Shown here: positions 24,549 through 37,667 of the stretch, piece after piece
Layout: every line of letters begins with the position of its first letter
How positions within the stretch are numbered: the first letter of the stretch is position 1
Position numbers and translations under genes: made by a program
The notes under the pieces: generated by a model
Told to the model about the DNA's origin: nothing
Seen by the model: only the letters and a program-made list of their open reading frames with translations
The model's database searches: none
Source of the DNA: Lithospermum erythrorhizon
Lineage: Eukaryota; Streptophyta; Magnoliopsida; Boraginales; Boraginaceae
Reading direction: 5' to 3'
DNA: 64,000 bases
NCBI GenBank assembly: GCA_019722365.1
Contig: JADFUC010001074.1
Span: 186,001 to 250,000 of the forward strand

Positions 24549-24968
24549 CCCTGTACTGCAATTTATTATTATAGTTTTAGATTGAAATCGAAAATAGTAA
24601 TTAAAAAGATTCACATTTTCATTATATAATTGAAATACCTCGTAGCATAATTTTATCATTCTAGTTTTAGATCGAACAAAAAATGTCAATTAAAAAGATT
24701 TATATTTTCACTATATAATTAAAATATCTCGTAGGGCAATTTATCGTTCTAGTTTTAGATAGATATCGGAAATGTCAATTAAATTTTTTACATTTTCATT
24801 ATATAAATAAAATATCTCGCATCACAATTTATAGTTTTAATTTAGATCGATATCCAAAATATTAATTAAAAAGATTTACATTTTTATTATATAATTGAAA
24901 TACCTCGCATCATAATTTATCGTTCTAGTTTTAGATCGGAATCGAAAATGTTAATTAAAAAGATTCGG
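24549..24968. repeat. Tandem array, about 4.7 copies of an 88-89 bp unit
   Basis: Units begin at 24549, 24638, 24727, 24815 and 24903 with (c/t)ctcg(t/c)a-type text. Each contains caatttat(c/t).ttctagttttagat, then aatg/aa..tcaattaaaaagatt and cattttcattatataat. Spacing is 89, 89, 88 and 88 bp. The last copy is partial and ends at aaaaagattcggg, about 50 bp before the CT-rich leader of the CW gene. Noncoding. Confidence 0.9.
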
Positions 24969-25009
24969 GATAGTAAATTAGATGGGGGTAAAAAAGGCGC
25001 GGCTGTTAT

Positions 25010-25417
25010 ACACCCAAGTCAATAGTCTCTTCTCTTTCTTCCTCATTCTATTATTGTTTTCTCTCTCTCCTCTTCTATGTCTCGTCTCTCTTGCTCATTC
25101 CTTTGAGTTTTCCCGAGAGATCGCACCTTCTCATTGATCCCCAAATACCAATTTCATATCCAAATTCAAAGATCTTATTGCTTATATTTTTATAATTTTT
25201 TATCTTTGGTGTTTAATTGGTGAATATAGGATTGGAATCTGTTTTTGGATTGATTTTGTATTTATTTAGGTGGGGTTTTGTAGTTTTGGAATTGGTTTGA
25301 TTGGTTTTTTTGTTTGGAGTTACTGAGGTTGAGTTTGAGGGGGTGTAGTTAGTTGTTGTATTGTTTCAATTGTGATTTTGTTTGGATTTGAGCTTTTTGG
25401 TGTTGGGGTTTTTTTTG
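25010..25417 (+). promoter_or_regulatory. Promoter-proximal region and 5' leader of the CW gene
   Basis: A strongly CT-rich block at about 25026-25100 (tctcttctctttcttcctca) is typical of plant transcription start regions and leaders. A short upstream open frame starts at the ATG at 25077 and encodes 9 residues before a TGA ending at 25106. No further ATG occurs until the CDS start at 25418, which supports that start. The exact transcription start and any leader intron cannot be told from the sequence. Confidence 0.45.
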
Positions 25418-28400
25418 ATGATTTGTGAGAGAAGTGGAGATGGGGGGATTATGATAGGAGTTGAAAAAGATATGGGGATTGGTGATGTTGAGCTTGAAGA
25501 AGGAGAGGCTTGTTATTACCAAAAGGGTGATGCAATAAATATTGATCCTGATGTTACTCTTTCTTACATAGTAAGATTTTTATTGTTTTGTTTTTTGTTT
25601 TCGATTCGAAATTTGAATTGATCTTGCAATTTGAGGTTAAAGGTGTTGACTTTCTTTGTAATTATATGAGGCTTGGAATTTATCTATGTATGAAGCATTA
25701 GTTGCATTTAAAGTAGTGATCTTTTGTTTTTGGCATTTTGTACATTGTCCTATGGCTCATTCATGTAGTTTTTATATTAGTTTAGTTTTGCTAATTATAA
25801 GTGGTGAAGATGATTGTATTGTTGTATAGAATTCAATTCATAGGGAGTAATATGTTCTCTAGCTGGTAAATGAATATTGGAGAGTTGATTTCGTAAACTA
25901 AATTAGTGAAGGAACATCGTAAATGAGGCAGTTAGAAGAGGAACTCCGGTTTAGGATAGTTCACATCGATGTTGAGTTTAACAGAATTTTTGTTAAAGCA
26001 GTTTCGATTTCTGAATGGATTTCTTTTATCCGATGAATTATAAAATGATATCGTGGTCAGGCAGATTGTGGCCTGAATACTATAAAGAACTCGATGTTTT
26101 TAAAGTTAATACGGACTGCTAGTTTTTTAATCTGCAATGTCCTGTGTCAGTTATTAACAATCCATTTTTGTTAGAATATAGTTGGTATAACTTTGCATAC
26201 TAAGTTAGGAACTCTGGCAACACCATAGGTACATGAAATTTGCATAAAGATTAGTATATATCAAGGGGCTTTCATTATTGAAATTGAATTTTTAAAATGC
26301 CGATTCTTGAAGGTTTTGCCAAGAACAGCAAATTTCTTGTTTCAAAGTATAATGTGATTGAGTATATATAATTATATGCAGCAACATATACTAAAGTTAC
26401 CTTCCTACATCCATTTATTGGTTCATCATCTGTTCAGATACACAAAAGTGAAACAAGAAGTTAAAAAGGTTAAAATTCAAAGAAGTTAGCAGTAATAAGA
26501 ATGCTCTAATGAGATAGTGGGCAAGGGATCCGTTATCCATATTTGACAAAGTGAAGCCAACATATTCCTACTATCAAGGGTTCATGAATGCGGCTTCAAG
26601 TTACTAAGAATCTGTCACTGATACTACATGTAGTTACTTCTTCTTTATTTTAGGCAATCTCTAACTTAACTATCTGTATGTTATGAAAGGATGAGAAAAT
26701 TGAGGATATTCTGGGACATTTCCAGAAAGACTTTGAGGGTGGAGTAGTTTCAGCTGAAAATTTGGGTAAGTTTAGACAAAGAACCAAAGAGTCGGGAAAA
26801 TTTGTAAATAGACAAAACATTGATTTTAGTTGTAATTGAAATATGCTTTCTCTCAGGGCCGAAGTTTGGAGGATATGGTTCATTCCTACCCTCCCAGGCA
26901 CCCTCTCCAGCTTGTTCTCAACAAATGACAACCTCAGAGGTTTTTGATGGAAACACACCCAGATCTCCAATAATTCTGGATTATGAGGTAATTTATTGTT
27001 AATATCACTGAACTGATCACAATAACAAGCCCCAATGCCTCTAAAGAGGCTCTTGCCTAAGAGTTGTAAGCCGCCTTATCCATGTAATACTACGGAGTTG
27101 TTTCCGAGTTGACCCAAGATGAATTGCAAAGACTATCTACTACATAGATAAGAAGCGTGGGTAGTGTAATCATCCATTTTTATTTATTCCGTTATATTCA
27201 AGAGCCAGAGAAATAAAATCTTTGACACCATATTACATGGAAATAGTTGTTACTTGTTATGTGGTCCTTAAATTTTGGAATGAACCGAAATATCCAAAGT
27301 AAAATGGCAGGGATTTACTTGGAAGAAGAAACATAGTTTGAAGATATAAAATTTACAAAATTACTTAGCACTTAGAATTTTTTCACTTTACAGGCTAGTC
27401 AGCTCAGTTCTCTTGCTTCATGTGGTTCTTCTCTCCCACTGAGGCTTGAAGCTGGTTCTACTTCAAATTCAAAGGGGCGTGAATCCACAAATGTAAGAGT
27501 AAAAGGAGATGGCAGAGTGTCATTCAATAGTGTCGAGACACCAACCTCTATTGGTGAGGAGAAGTCAGAGTTCCCATATGACCAGAAAAGTCTGAAGGTT
27601 CGACTTAAACTTGGCAGTAACAATTTACCAGTTAGGAAAAATGATGAACTCTACAGTGGTCTTGGGCTTGATGGCTCTCCATCACCATCATTAAATGATC
27701 ATTGCACAGACAGTGAAGGGATATCTCATGGCATCAGGGACCTTTCTGAAAATTCTCCAACAAGTATTCTTAAGGTAACACATCCCTCCTTTTGTTTTAA
27801 TTCCGATTTGATTTTCTTTATTTATTGGCCTAAGAGGTCTTTCTGTGTCTGCACAACTTCTCAGATTATGACACCATTTCTACTTCAAGGAACCCAACTA
27901 TTATCCCCTCTTTCTGAAGAGCTTATCCGTTTAACTGAAAAGGAGAAGTACTCGAGGGAGAGTGTATCTAAACCTTTAAACAAAGAAAAAGTGAACGGAT
28001 ACAATTCTAGAAAAGATCTTCATGACCCTCTACCAGAGAAGAAAACGAATTCATATGTTAAAGGTGAATTTCTAGAAGCAGGGAAACATAGAAACCCGGG
28101 GTTCTCATTGAAACGAGAAATTGACACGAATGATTTAACCTATGAAGAACTTGTTACCAATGCTTTGAAGCTCCCACTGTTATCTGATATGCAACCTGAT
28201 CCTCGTCCTGCAGAAGGTACTGTTAAATCAGCTGATCTTCCCAGGGCTTCTAATAGAGGACCTTCAAGCATAAGACCAGCAGTGGAGCAAACCTTGGAGC
28301 ACGAATTAGCTCAAGAGAGAATTCAGAAATCTAAAGGAAATATACTCCAGAAAGAAAATTTGGTTACTGTGGCGAAAAAACCAACCAGACATAAAGGACA

Positions 28401-31400
28401 AAGAAATATTATTTCAACTACAGTGGAGTCAGGTCTAGCTGAGCAAGAAAGAGTTCCCAGTGCTGACCTCTTTAATTCCTGGGAAACAAAAAGCATGCAG
28501 GCTGATGTGTCTAATAATGAGGTTATTGGGAACCAATCTGAGGGAGAGGAACAGTTATGTGCGATGGGAACGAATAATATGGAGGGCGATCAAAGTCATG
28601 ATTCCCTAAATAATTTTGCATCACAGAAAAGGAACAATGGTTCTCATGTCAACAGTCTTTTGCCTAAAAGTGGTTCTGTTAATACCAACAAGGGTCTTAA
28701 GAAGATTACGAATAAATACGAAGAATTTTTTGGGGATTTAGATTTTGAACAGGATGACAATGAGGTGACTCCAAATGAAGTGTCTTCAGTGAAAAAGTTA
28801 CTGGACCCTAAGCTAGAAGATAATGGAAGCACATTAGAAGATATTCGGATAACAAAGGAGACATCCAGTGTTAGGAAAACTGGGAAACCATATAAAGAAG
28901 AGGAGTGTTCAAGGGCTTCTTTAAACGAAAAGGTCTCTTCTACTGTTGCAAGGCTCAAATCTGATGCAATTTCAAGTGTACCAGCTCCTGAATTGGAAGA
29001 CAATTGGGTCCTGTGTGACAAATGTCAGAAATGGAGGCTTCTTCCACTTGGTAGAAATCCTAGGAGCCTACCTGAGAAGTGGATGTGTAACATGCTTGAT
29101 TGGCTGTAAGTGTAACCACTTATATCTCTGTTGCGTTTGTCTCATTACTTTACCAAACGAGGAAAGCTCAAAAATTGAAAATATAGCTGGTTTGAATGCA
29201 GTATCATTAGAATTTTGAGTCCTACTGAGCCCTTCTCTTGGATTAAGTTTGACCTATAGCAGTATTTCATGAAAGTAGGTGGCTTTAGCTCTTAAGACCA
29301 AATTGCTAAGCAAAGTTCATGGTAAATCATGATCATAAACTTGTTTTACGCCTTTCGAAGTCTGTGAGCTAAATGCACTTAGTTTTCTTATGTTGCCAAA
29401 ATAAAGGACTCGCGTGGCTGAGTTATTTTGAGGTATTCAGGGTGCTTGTGTAAAGGTAAAACATAGTAATTAAATACTAACTTCTATAGAGAAAGGCTCG
29501 TTAATAAGTTGAGCTTTTGCATGCTTCTTTTCATCATCTTTTTTGGTTGTCATCTAATGTAAACATTTATATGTTTCCTGTGAATCTTCAGACCTGCTAT
29601 GAACCGTTGTACGTTCAGTGAAGAGGAAACTTCAAATGCCGTGAGAGCCCTTTACCAGGTCCCAGGTCCTCTGGGGACCGAATGCAAGCCACCTGGTCAT
29701 CCTGGTAACAGTATGTCTGTAGTATCTTCAAATGGTGTTAGTAATTCAGCCCACAATGGACAAATGTTTGACCAACAAACATCACACACTGGAGCTAAGA
29801 AGAAATATAAATCAAAATATGATTCCAGGAGGCTTGTATGTGATGAACCTTCACAGCTTTCAAAATCCATGATGAAGAACCATCAAGAGAAAAATAAAAG
29901 TTTGAGTAGTGTGAATCCCTCTTCTCTACTTGATGCATATGGTAATCAGTATGTTGGACAGTGTAGTAGCTCCCTTGCAGAAAAACATTCAAATAAACCA
30001 CACAAGAAAAATTCTCTTGAAAGTTCTTCTGTTGAAGGTATGCCTTGTAGTACTTTTTTTTTTAAAGATAGGTGTAGCATACATGACTTGCTTAATTTCC
30101 TTCCCTTAATGTTCTATTACTGCAGTTGATGCAAAAAATTTGAAGGCAAGAAAGAGGAGGCAGAGTGACTCTGATAGTTCTAGGTCTTCAAAGAAGGCCA
30201 AGTCTCAGGATGTGCTATATCGTGATGCAAATTGTACGTCTCCTCCACCTGCTCATATTCCACGAGAAGATAAGCGTACAATTGATGGTCATCCTAAAGA
30301 AGTTCAAGATGAGGTTTTTAATCATATAGAAGCAACTGAGATTACTTATGATGCTTCATTGCCTAATCATAAGTGTGATGGTAAAATCTCTTCTAAGAAG
30401 AAGAGACGTCAAGGAGAACAGGGGACCCGCACATATGTGGGAGATCTCCCACAGCTAGAACATCAATCCCAAGGCAGATCTGAGGATACTGGAATTAAGG
30501 TCAAGAAGGCAAGAGCATCTAACTCTGAAGGGAAAGAGGCAACCACAAAGAAATCTACATGTGAAACTGACAGAAAGGCTAGGAAATCAATTGACCAGAA
30601 AATAGGGAAAGAAAGAGGTAGCAGTGGAACTGAAAAGTCTTTGAAGAGGGATCTTGGCTCTGTACATCCATCTGTGGCTTCCACTTCCAGCTCCTCTAAG
30701 GTCTCTGGATCATTTAAAATCAGAACCAATCGCCAGGGAGTAAAAGGCTCCCCTGTAGAATCCGTTTCGTCATCTCCTTTAAGGGTTCTGGGTACAGATA
30801 ATTCCGCATTAACATTAAGAAATCCGCAAGAAAAAGATGATAGGGACAAAACATTTGTAAAAAGTTCTAGTCCAAGAGGATCTTTAGGTGTTGCAACTAA
30901 TAAATTCAAGGATTCTAGATCTGTTGATTCCTCTGTGGTTGATCTACAGGAAATGGATCTGGGTTTTGTTTCAGGTGCTAAAATCAAAGTTGAGAATATG
31001 TCTTCTTCTAATTTTGCAAATCAATCCATCAATGAAAATGGGAGTAAGGGTAATCAAGATACTTGCAAGAATCAGGCTTCAGATAGAGAGCAAGGTGAAA
31101 AGGAGGAGGATCGAACTCTTAATGGCGGATTTCACTCGAGGAAATTGGAAATTGGGATGTCGTTAAAACATGATAACTGCATTATATCTGAAAATGAAAA
31201 AGTTCATGTTACGTCTCCTTGTTCCAAGAATGAGGCTTTAGATGACTTTCCACTGAGTAATGGGAAATTTACAGGTGGAAGAAGCAGATTCCGGGATTCT
31301 TGTAACAGTTTTGACAAGGATGAAAAGAATTTCATTTCTGGGAGAAGTTCTAGAGTCAAAGATTTTAGGGGAATCAATGAATGTGAAAACAAACCCACAC

Positions 31401-34160
31401 CAGGAGGTAATGATGTTTTAGATGATAGACCCAATATCAAGGAGAGCATAGTGCTCAATCGTGATGTTCAAGATTCACCAAACAAGCTGATTTCTGACGT
31501 CAGAAATGGTAGCGAGATATTTGGCAATGTTAGATCACACTCATTGCCTCCATCAGCAAGGAATAAGAATGACAAAGGAGCTCATGCTCCACTGATTCCT
31601 GGTTATCCTAAAGAGAATGGAGTTGATATCACGTTCGGTGATGCTCATGGTGATGCTTCAAAAGCATTGGAACAGAACAAGAAAGGTGAAAAGCAAAATG
31701 GAAGTACTCCTTCGAGGCACTCTAATGGAACCATGCACAAGGTCCGAGATCACGATGGGTCTTCAGTTCGAAAGGATTCAAGGAGCCAGGCTGCAACAAC
31801 TGCTATGAAAGAAGCAAAAGATCTTAAACGTCTAGCTGATCGTTTCAAGGTTAATGCGGTTCATGTTACCTCTGATTGCTTGTGTTTGTTCTTATCTTAC
31901 TTATGTCGATGGATTCTGTTTTGTAGAATTCAGGATCAGCTGATAGTACTGGAATGTACTTCGAAGCTGCTCTTAAATTTCTTTACGGAGCCTCTCTACT
32001 AGAATCTGGTAGTAGGGAGAACAACAAACATAATGACATTCAATGTATAGATATGTATAGAAGCACAGCGAAGTTCTGCGAGTAAGTTGCACCTTGAGTT
32101 TTGCAATTCCATATTATGTATACATGGATATTTAATTATTTTAGCTCATGTACCGAAGTGTTTATTTGCTTGGTTTGTTGGGGATTCTTGTTGTGGTTCA
32201 TAAGAAATATTTATTTTGAGCACCTTGTCATATTATAAGCTGGTGCCCTGACTCTGAAAATTGTACTACTTAAAAAAATTTGTGGTTAAATTGGTGAAAC
32301 AAGGTTGTGTAAGTCTACTCTGTGCTTTTAGCAAAGTCTATAGATTTAACATTTCACTACTTCTTGAAATGTCTTGCAACATATGAAATGCCCGAACATT
32401 TTTAATTCCTGGATGAGTTATATTTTTCTCATTGGGTAGTGCATTTTTGTAAGTATTAGGAAGCCACATGGATTCATGGATTTGTATTTTCGCATTCTTG
32501 TTGTTCACCTTAGGTCTTATTTTTTAGAATCCATGGGGTTTTGCATAGTCAATCGGATTCTCCTACAATACCCTCCGACACATGGAACCCGATTTTTCGA
32601 TGATCACGTGTTTGAAATCGAGGGGCTCACTCTGATACCATGTTAACAATCCATTCCATTGAGTTTCATCATAAAACCAATCGACAATAGGGGGACTGGG
32701 GGAGTTACCTTGGACCATATAAACCACCCTGTATGATTTAACATATTCAATGTGGGCTGGTTCTCCTTCAATACCTATTCAATATCTTTAACTTGAAGCT
32801 AGTTTTTTAAAATGTAATTGTTATTTAAGTTCATCTGTTTAGGAGGCTATGACTGATTTTGATTTTATGCATTCTCTTGATTATTTCCCACAGGTTTTGT
32901 GCCCATGAATATGAACGATCCAAAGATATGGCTTCTGCTTCTTTGGCCTACAAGTGTATGGCGGTTTCTTACATGCGTGTAATATATACATCTCATGGAA
33001 ATATAAATAGAGATCGGAATGAGGTGCAATTGGCTCTTCAAATTGTTCCTCCTGGTGCGTATTTCATTATTTTGATGGATAATACAGTGTATGTAAAAGA
33101 CTCTATCCTGCAAAAAAATCATTTTCCAATTTTATTATTACTAGGTTCTGAGTTGCTGTCTAAAGAGAACTCTCATTAGTATTTTTTCCATCTTAGGAAG
33201 CAAACAGAAAGAAGGAAAAAATATCCTCCAGTTCCTTCTCCGAAAGTACATATTTAAAAAAAATTCTGTCACCTATGTGGGTTCAGGAATTGGAACATGT
33301 CATCGATTTTGTATGCACTGTTTACTAAGGGTGATTAATTTCATAAGTTTCACATAATGCGAAGGTTCTAGAGACTGCACTATACTGTTTGGTCGCTTGA
33401 TATCTTACTGGTGGTTATTCTCTTTGTGCTGAACAACCAGGCTATATGATCTTATTGTATATATGATACTTCCATCCTCTATGAGTCTCATTATTTGTAC
33501 TAATAAGTAGGTGAATCTCCTGCATCTTCTGCCTCTGATGTTGACAACTTGAACAACCCAATCACAGTGGATAAGGTCTCTGCAAGTAAAGGGATGACTT
33601 CACCTCAAGTTGCAGGGAACACTGTTATCACAGCAAGAAATCGTTCAAGCTTAACACGGCTACTTGAATTGGTGAGTCAATGTTTACACACATATATACA
33701 CACATTTGACTTGGAGAGGTGAGTGATTATGGTTTAAACTTGAGAACGATATGCCAACTTTTTTAGCTCTCTTGCTTAATCCTGCTCAGATAAGAACAAT
33801 GTACCCCTGTATGTTTTCATTTAGCCATATGATACTATCAGATATCGACTTATGTGCATATCGAATATATAAGACAATAATTTACATTGGCAACAATGAG
33901 AAACAAATTTTTACTCTAATTTTTCCTTTTCTGGAGTTCATTTCTGATAAAGCAACTATGATCAGGCACAAGATACTAATGCAGCAATGGAGGCTTCTAG
34001 GAAGTCTCGCGCTACTTTGGCAGCTGCTAATCTTAGACCTGGTGATGCTAATTCTGGAGATGGTTTCTCCTCAGTGAAGAGGGCCCTTGATTTTAACTTT
34101 GAAGATGTGGATGGTTTACTGCGTCTAATTCGTATAGCAAAAGATGCCATCAGCCATTGA
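25418..34160 (+). CDS. CW-type zinc-finger protein (chromatin reader), 11 coding exons
   Basis: Model: join(25418..25570, 26690..26765, 26857..26987, 27394..27774, 27865..29105, 29592..30037, 30126..31849, 31927..32081, 32894..33054, 33511..33671, 33966..34160), 4824 nt, 1607 aa; every junction has GT/AG ends and keeps frame. The N-terminus carries the family's acidic ELEEGEACYY, the SYIDEKI.DILGHFQKDFEGG stretch (about residues 49-68) and KFGGYGSFLP. The CW zinc finger is at about 628-667 (WVLCDKCQKWRLLPLG ... EKWMCNMLDW ... NRC, four Cys ligands and the binding Trps); CW domains read methylated H3K4. The long middle is Lys/Ser-rich and probably disordered, with many basic patches for nuclear import. 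The C-terminus (about 1375-1607; ADRFKNSGS..MYFEAALKFLYGA..) is a helical TPR/MIT-like conserved tail. The frame runs off at the ends of exons into introns, so the joins, not the single open frames, give the protein. Confidence 0.93.
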
Positions 34161-35015
34161 CCATTGACAATTATTTACTCCAATACTGGGGACAAGTATA
34201 TTTCTGTGAATTGATGTGGAAACATATCAAAGGATGACGTCTTATACAATTATCATAGACATCATAAATGAATCGATTTCTTCAGTGCATGACTTGTGTG
34301 CATCTTTACAGTAGTATGAACAGTTCCATTTGCGGTTGCAAGATATGACATGCTCAGTTTAACTTCAACGACCAAGCCTACATTAGGTAGAGACTGAAGA
34401 GTCAGGTAGGACTTTAATTGCCACCCTTGTATATGACCAATCTTAGCATCTGGTCTCTAATTTCTGCTTATTCTGATGCTACTATATTTTTTAACAGATC
34501 CTGCTCATTTGAGAACCTGAGATATTCTGGTGATTTCTCTGGCGATATAGATGATTACCAGCTCTGGATGAGTTCACATCTTTAATCCACCATGAGGTTG
34601 AGCATAGTCATGTTAAGTAGGTATGCTTTTGATAGTCGAAACAAGTCACTGTATGTGGATTTGCTGATTGTCATCTTATTGACCTATTCTTTGCCCCTTT
34701 GCAGTTGTCGTTCTTGTAAATAAATCAATCTCACTTAACGGGGGTTTCATGGAGCATCATATCCAAGTTTCCTCTGCCATGGAGTCATATTTAATGATGC
34801 TGCCATATCTTGGTAAGTGATGTCAGACTTTTTCTTTGGATACTTATTCAGTTGATTCGACATTTCTACCGGTGTCATCAACTTGATTCTTTTGGTGCTT
34901 TACGCCAACTTGATATGTTTGATTATATAATGAAATCGCATATCATGTTCATTAGCATTGCTTGAACTCCATAGGTTGAACCACCCCAACCCAACTAAAC
35001 AAATGAGAAAAATGA
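34161..35015 (+). other. Probable 3' UTR and downstream flank of the CW gene
   Basis: No protein-like frame. The sequence stays moderately mixed in composition to about 34800, and several aggt/ttgcag-type sites (for example aagtag|gtatgc at 34620 and tttgcag at 34705) hint at a spliced 3' UTR. This is inference only. Confidence 0.35.
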
Positions 35016-35273
35016 TACTTACTCATCCCAAAAGATAGTCTAGTTTGATTGTCAATGGTCAAAATTAATAAAGTTTTTGGCCTTAATTGGCACACTTAAC
35101 TCCGATTTGAATCAAAATTATCATGTTATTAGTGAAGTATGTTAAAAATACTGTTTTCATATATTTCACACCAAATATTGTTCAACATGAACAAAAACAT
35201 CTGTGAGTTCAAAATTGATAATATCAGCCATCAAAATTCAAAACTAGACAATCTTTTAGGGATGGAGCGCGTT
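35016..35273. mobile_element. Stowaway-like MITE, 258 bp, second copy
   Basis: Ends form an imperfect inverted repeat: left tacttactcatcccaaaaga and right, reverse-complemented, taacgcgctccatccctaaaagattgtct in part (ccatccctaaaagat). Length equals that of the copy at 322-579 and interior phrases such as gatttgaatcaaaattatca match it. Noncoding. Confidence 0.6.
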
Positions 35274-35934
35274 AATATTAATAACTCTTCTGCATGGTAC
35301 TAGTATTATGCTATCGCTTCTAGAGACATTATTCACAAACTATAACTACCTCATTATTTTCTGTGTATGCGGGTTCGTTTCATTATCGATTGTGAAAGGC
35401 TGCACGTTACTTACATCCAGTAAACTCTCATTTCATGCCTAAAATTTTAATCGACTGCCATTTGATACTAATGATCAATTCGTATTAACAGGTGCTAATT
35501 CTAGTACATACATATATAATAGCTTCTGGATTTGAAGGTCGCCTCGATGATAGATTCAGTTTCATTCTTTTTTCTTCCCAGCACTTTGAAGATGCCTTAA
35601 TCATAGTCAACATTTTGTACAATAGGTAAATGAATTTTGATTTTTTAATTTTATTTTATGATGAGCTTGTACAGCAGCTCAGCTTGTAATATTGCAATGC
35701 AGTACTCTATCTAACAAGCAAACAATAGTTTTGCACAATTTTGATGCCTTTTTTCCTTCTATTTGGTTGTATATTTCTTATTTATCATGTACAGTATCTA
35801 AGTTGAAAAAGAATTCGACCAAGCGCCCTCTTGCTTTAGCAGAATTGGGTGTTGAATTTTGTAACATTTATTTTTTGACATTTGAAGATGTAAATTCTTA
35901 AGCTATATGGTTATACCATGTCACAAGGACACAA

Positions 35935-36110
35935 TAGAAAGAGTTGTTTCCTCCGTACTTTAGATTTTGATAAATGTTGCAATATGATCCCCAAAGAATA
36001 AAGACGAATGTGAAACAATTTTTATTTTCGGGATTATATTGCAACATTTGTCCCACTATCTGAGATTAAATCGGTAATTACCTCAGATAATATAACAATA
36101 GGAAATTGAT
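35935..36110. repeat. Dispersed noncoding repeat, copy 2
   Basis: Shares atgatccccaaagaataaa-like text, gcaacatttgtcccactat and gagattaaatcggtaattac with the copy at 39105-39405 and, more weakly, with 3790-4160. Noncoding. Confidence 0.45.
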
Positions 36111-36498
36111 TGATGAACTAGTGTGAATGTTGTGATAATGATATATATCTAACAAAATGTTAAGGACGAAGAATGGACTACTACTACCTGAAGATATATA
36201 TAGCAAAATGACGTGATGAAAAATGGAAATGATATAAAATGATAAGTTTAGAGAATTTTCGAGTTACCATATTTAAAGATATCTAACCCTTTTTTATTTT
36301 ATCATTCAATCAGGGAAATAAACGTGAGAATATATGTTACTCATATAACAAACTCCTTCGATTATTTCTTATCTAAAAAGATTGCATAATGAGTATTAGT
36401 TTGTCTTTTATGGAAATTACACTCATCAAATGTAGATAAATATGGGAAAATAATAAGTATAGGATGATCATCATTTTCAAATATTGAATGGTTGAAAA

Positions 36499-36740
36499 TA
36501 TTAGAGATATTATTAGATATTGTTGATATTATTGTATTGAATATATTATTATGATTTGATGTAATTATGGTAAGTATATTATTAGTTACCTATAATAGTT
36601 GATATCGTATAAATTGATAGAGATTGTGTAAATTAATATGTCTTTGTCAATCGAAGTATGCATTTAATACATAAATATAAAAGCGAATAATCGATATTTG
36701 ATGAGTTGGAATAATGAAATATTATCCATTTCTTTTCATA
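36499..36740 (+). mobile_element. Left LTR of a small LTR element
   Basis: Begins tattagaga and matches 37668-37910 over its length: tattattgtattgaatatat, gatttgatgtaattat, attagttacct, attgatagagattgt, then atatttgatgag. The outer end near 36740 is approximate. Confidence 0.75.
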
Positions 36741-36867
36741 TTCTAATAAGAACCTTAAGATCCTACCCTAAAATTCCTCCCCTCCCTTATTTCTCTATTT
36801 CCTGCCACACTAATCTTCCAGTGCCAAACTAATCTTCAAGCCAGCAAATTCTCTCAATTGTCTCAAC

Positions 36868-37113
36868 ATGGCTGACTATCCCATTCCCAGCCAAACAGGA
36901 GAATCTAACAACAAAACTACTCCAGCCAACACTACACATAATCTCACCCAATCAGGAGACTCTAACTCCAAAACTACTCCAGCCAACACTACACATAATC
37001 TCACATTCTGTTTGATTTCTTTTTCATTCAATATTAGCCACATAATTAAATTGTGGCCGAATATTCACATGGTAACTTTTTATTGTTTTTGTTTAATTTT
37101 AATTTTGGCATAG
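36868..37113 (+). CDS. Short open frame inside the small LTR element, unknown
   Basis: 81 aa starting MADYPIPSQTGESNNK. It contains two near-identical 19-residue units, (Q)xG(E/D)SN(N/S)KTTPANTTHNLT, from a 54-60 bp tandem duplication at about 36895-37004, then a hydrophobic, low-complexity tail. The 'MA..' start followed by a Ser/Thr/Asn-rich stretch is reminiscent of the N-terminus of a Copia gag, but no gag core follows. It is probably a truncated gag leader; I do not recognise a function. Confidence 0.3.
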   Translation: MADYPIPSQTGESNNKTTPANTTHNLTQSGDSNSKTTPANTTHNLTFCLISFSFNISHIIKLWPNIHMVTFYCFCLILILA

Positions 37114-37667
37114 CCATATAACATAAAAAGCAATCACTGCGATGTTGAAACTAACTTAAGCGACTTTATAAGCTAAAGCTCTTGCTTTTAGATCTAATTA
37201 CCATCTCGTTTCAAGCGAATGATGAATTATTATCACCATATTCTTTTTCCCCAATTATTATCTCTTGTTATTTTTATGGCTCGAAAACACACAAAAAACA
37301 GATCTTTTATTTTACTTTCTTCTTCTCAATTTAAAAAGAAAAAAAATTCTCATCTTCCTCCTTTTTTCCCCAGCCTTTAGAAATATCTCAAGTAGTATGA
37401 TATTTTTTTTTACTTTTCTTTCCCCCATTTTGTTACCATTTTATTTAGCTTTCATATTTCATTAAAAATCAAAAAAACAAAATTCAAAAATTAAAAATGT
37501 TTCTTTTTATTTTCTTCTTCCTTTAATTTTCTCAATGACAAATTCAGAGAGTTCAATTCAATGCACAAATTAGTGCAGTTAATTTTGGATGATTTTAGGA
37601 CTAGCGACTCACGTGGTTTCGAAGTTTTCAATTTGAGTATGATACTGCTCTCAAATTGCGGGGAGAG

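Noticed and set aside
30463..30987. 174-codon minus-strand frame
   Set aside because: Antisense shadow of the large seventh coding exon of the CW gene, with mirrored Ser/Leu-rich composition and no family match.
32865..33122. Minus-strand frame with mixed hydrophobic sequence
   Set aside because: Antisense of the CW gene exon at 32894-33054 and its introns.
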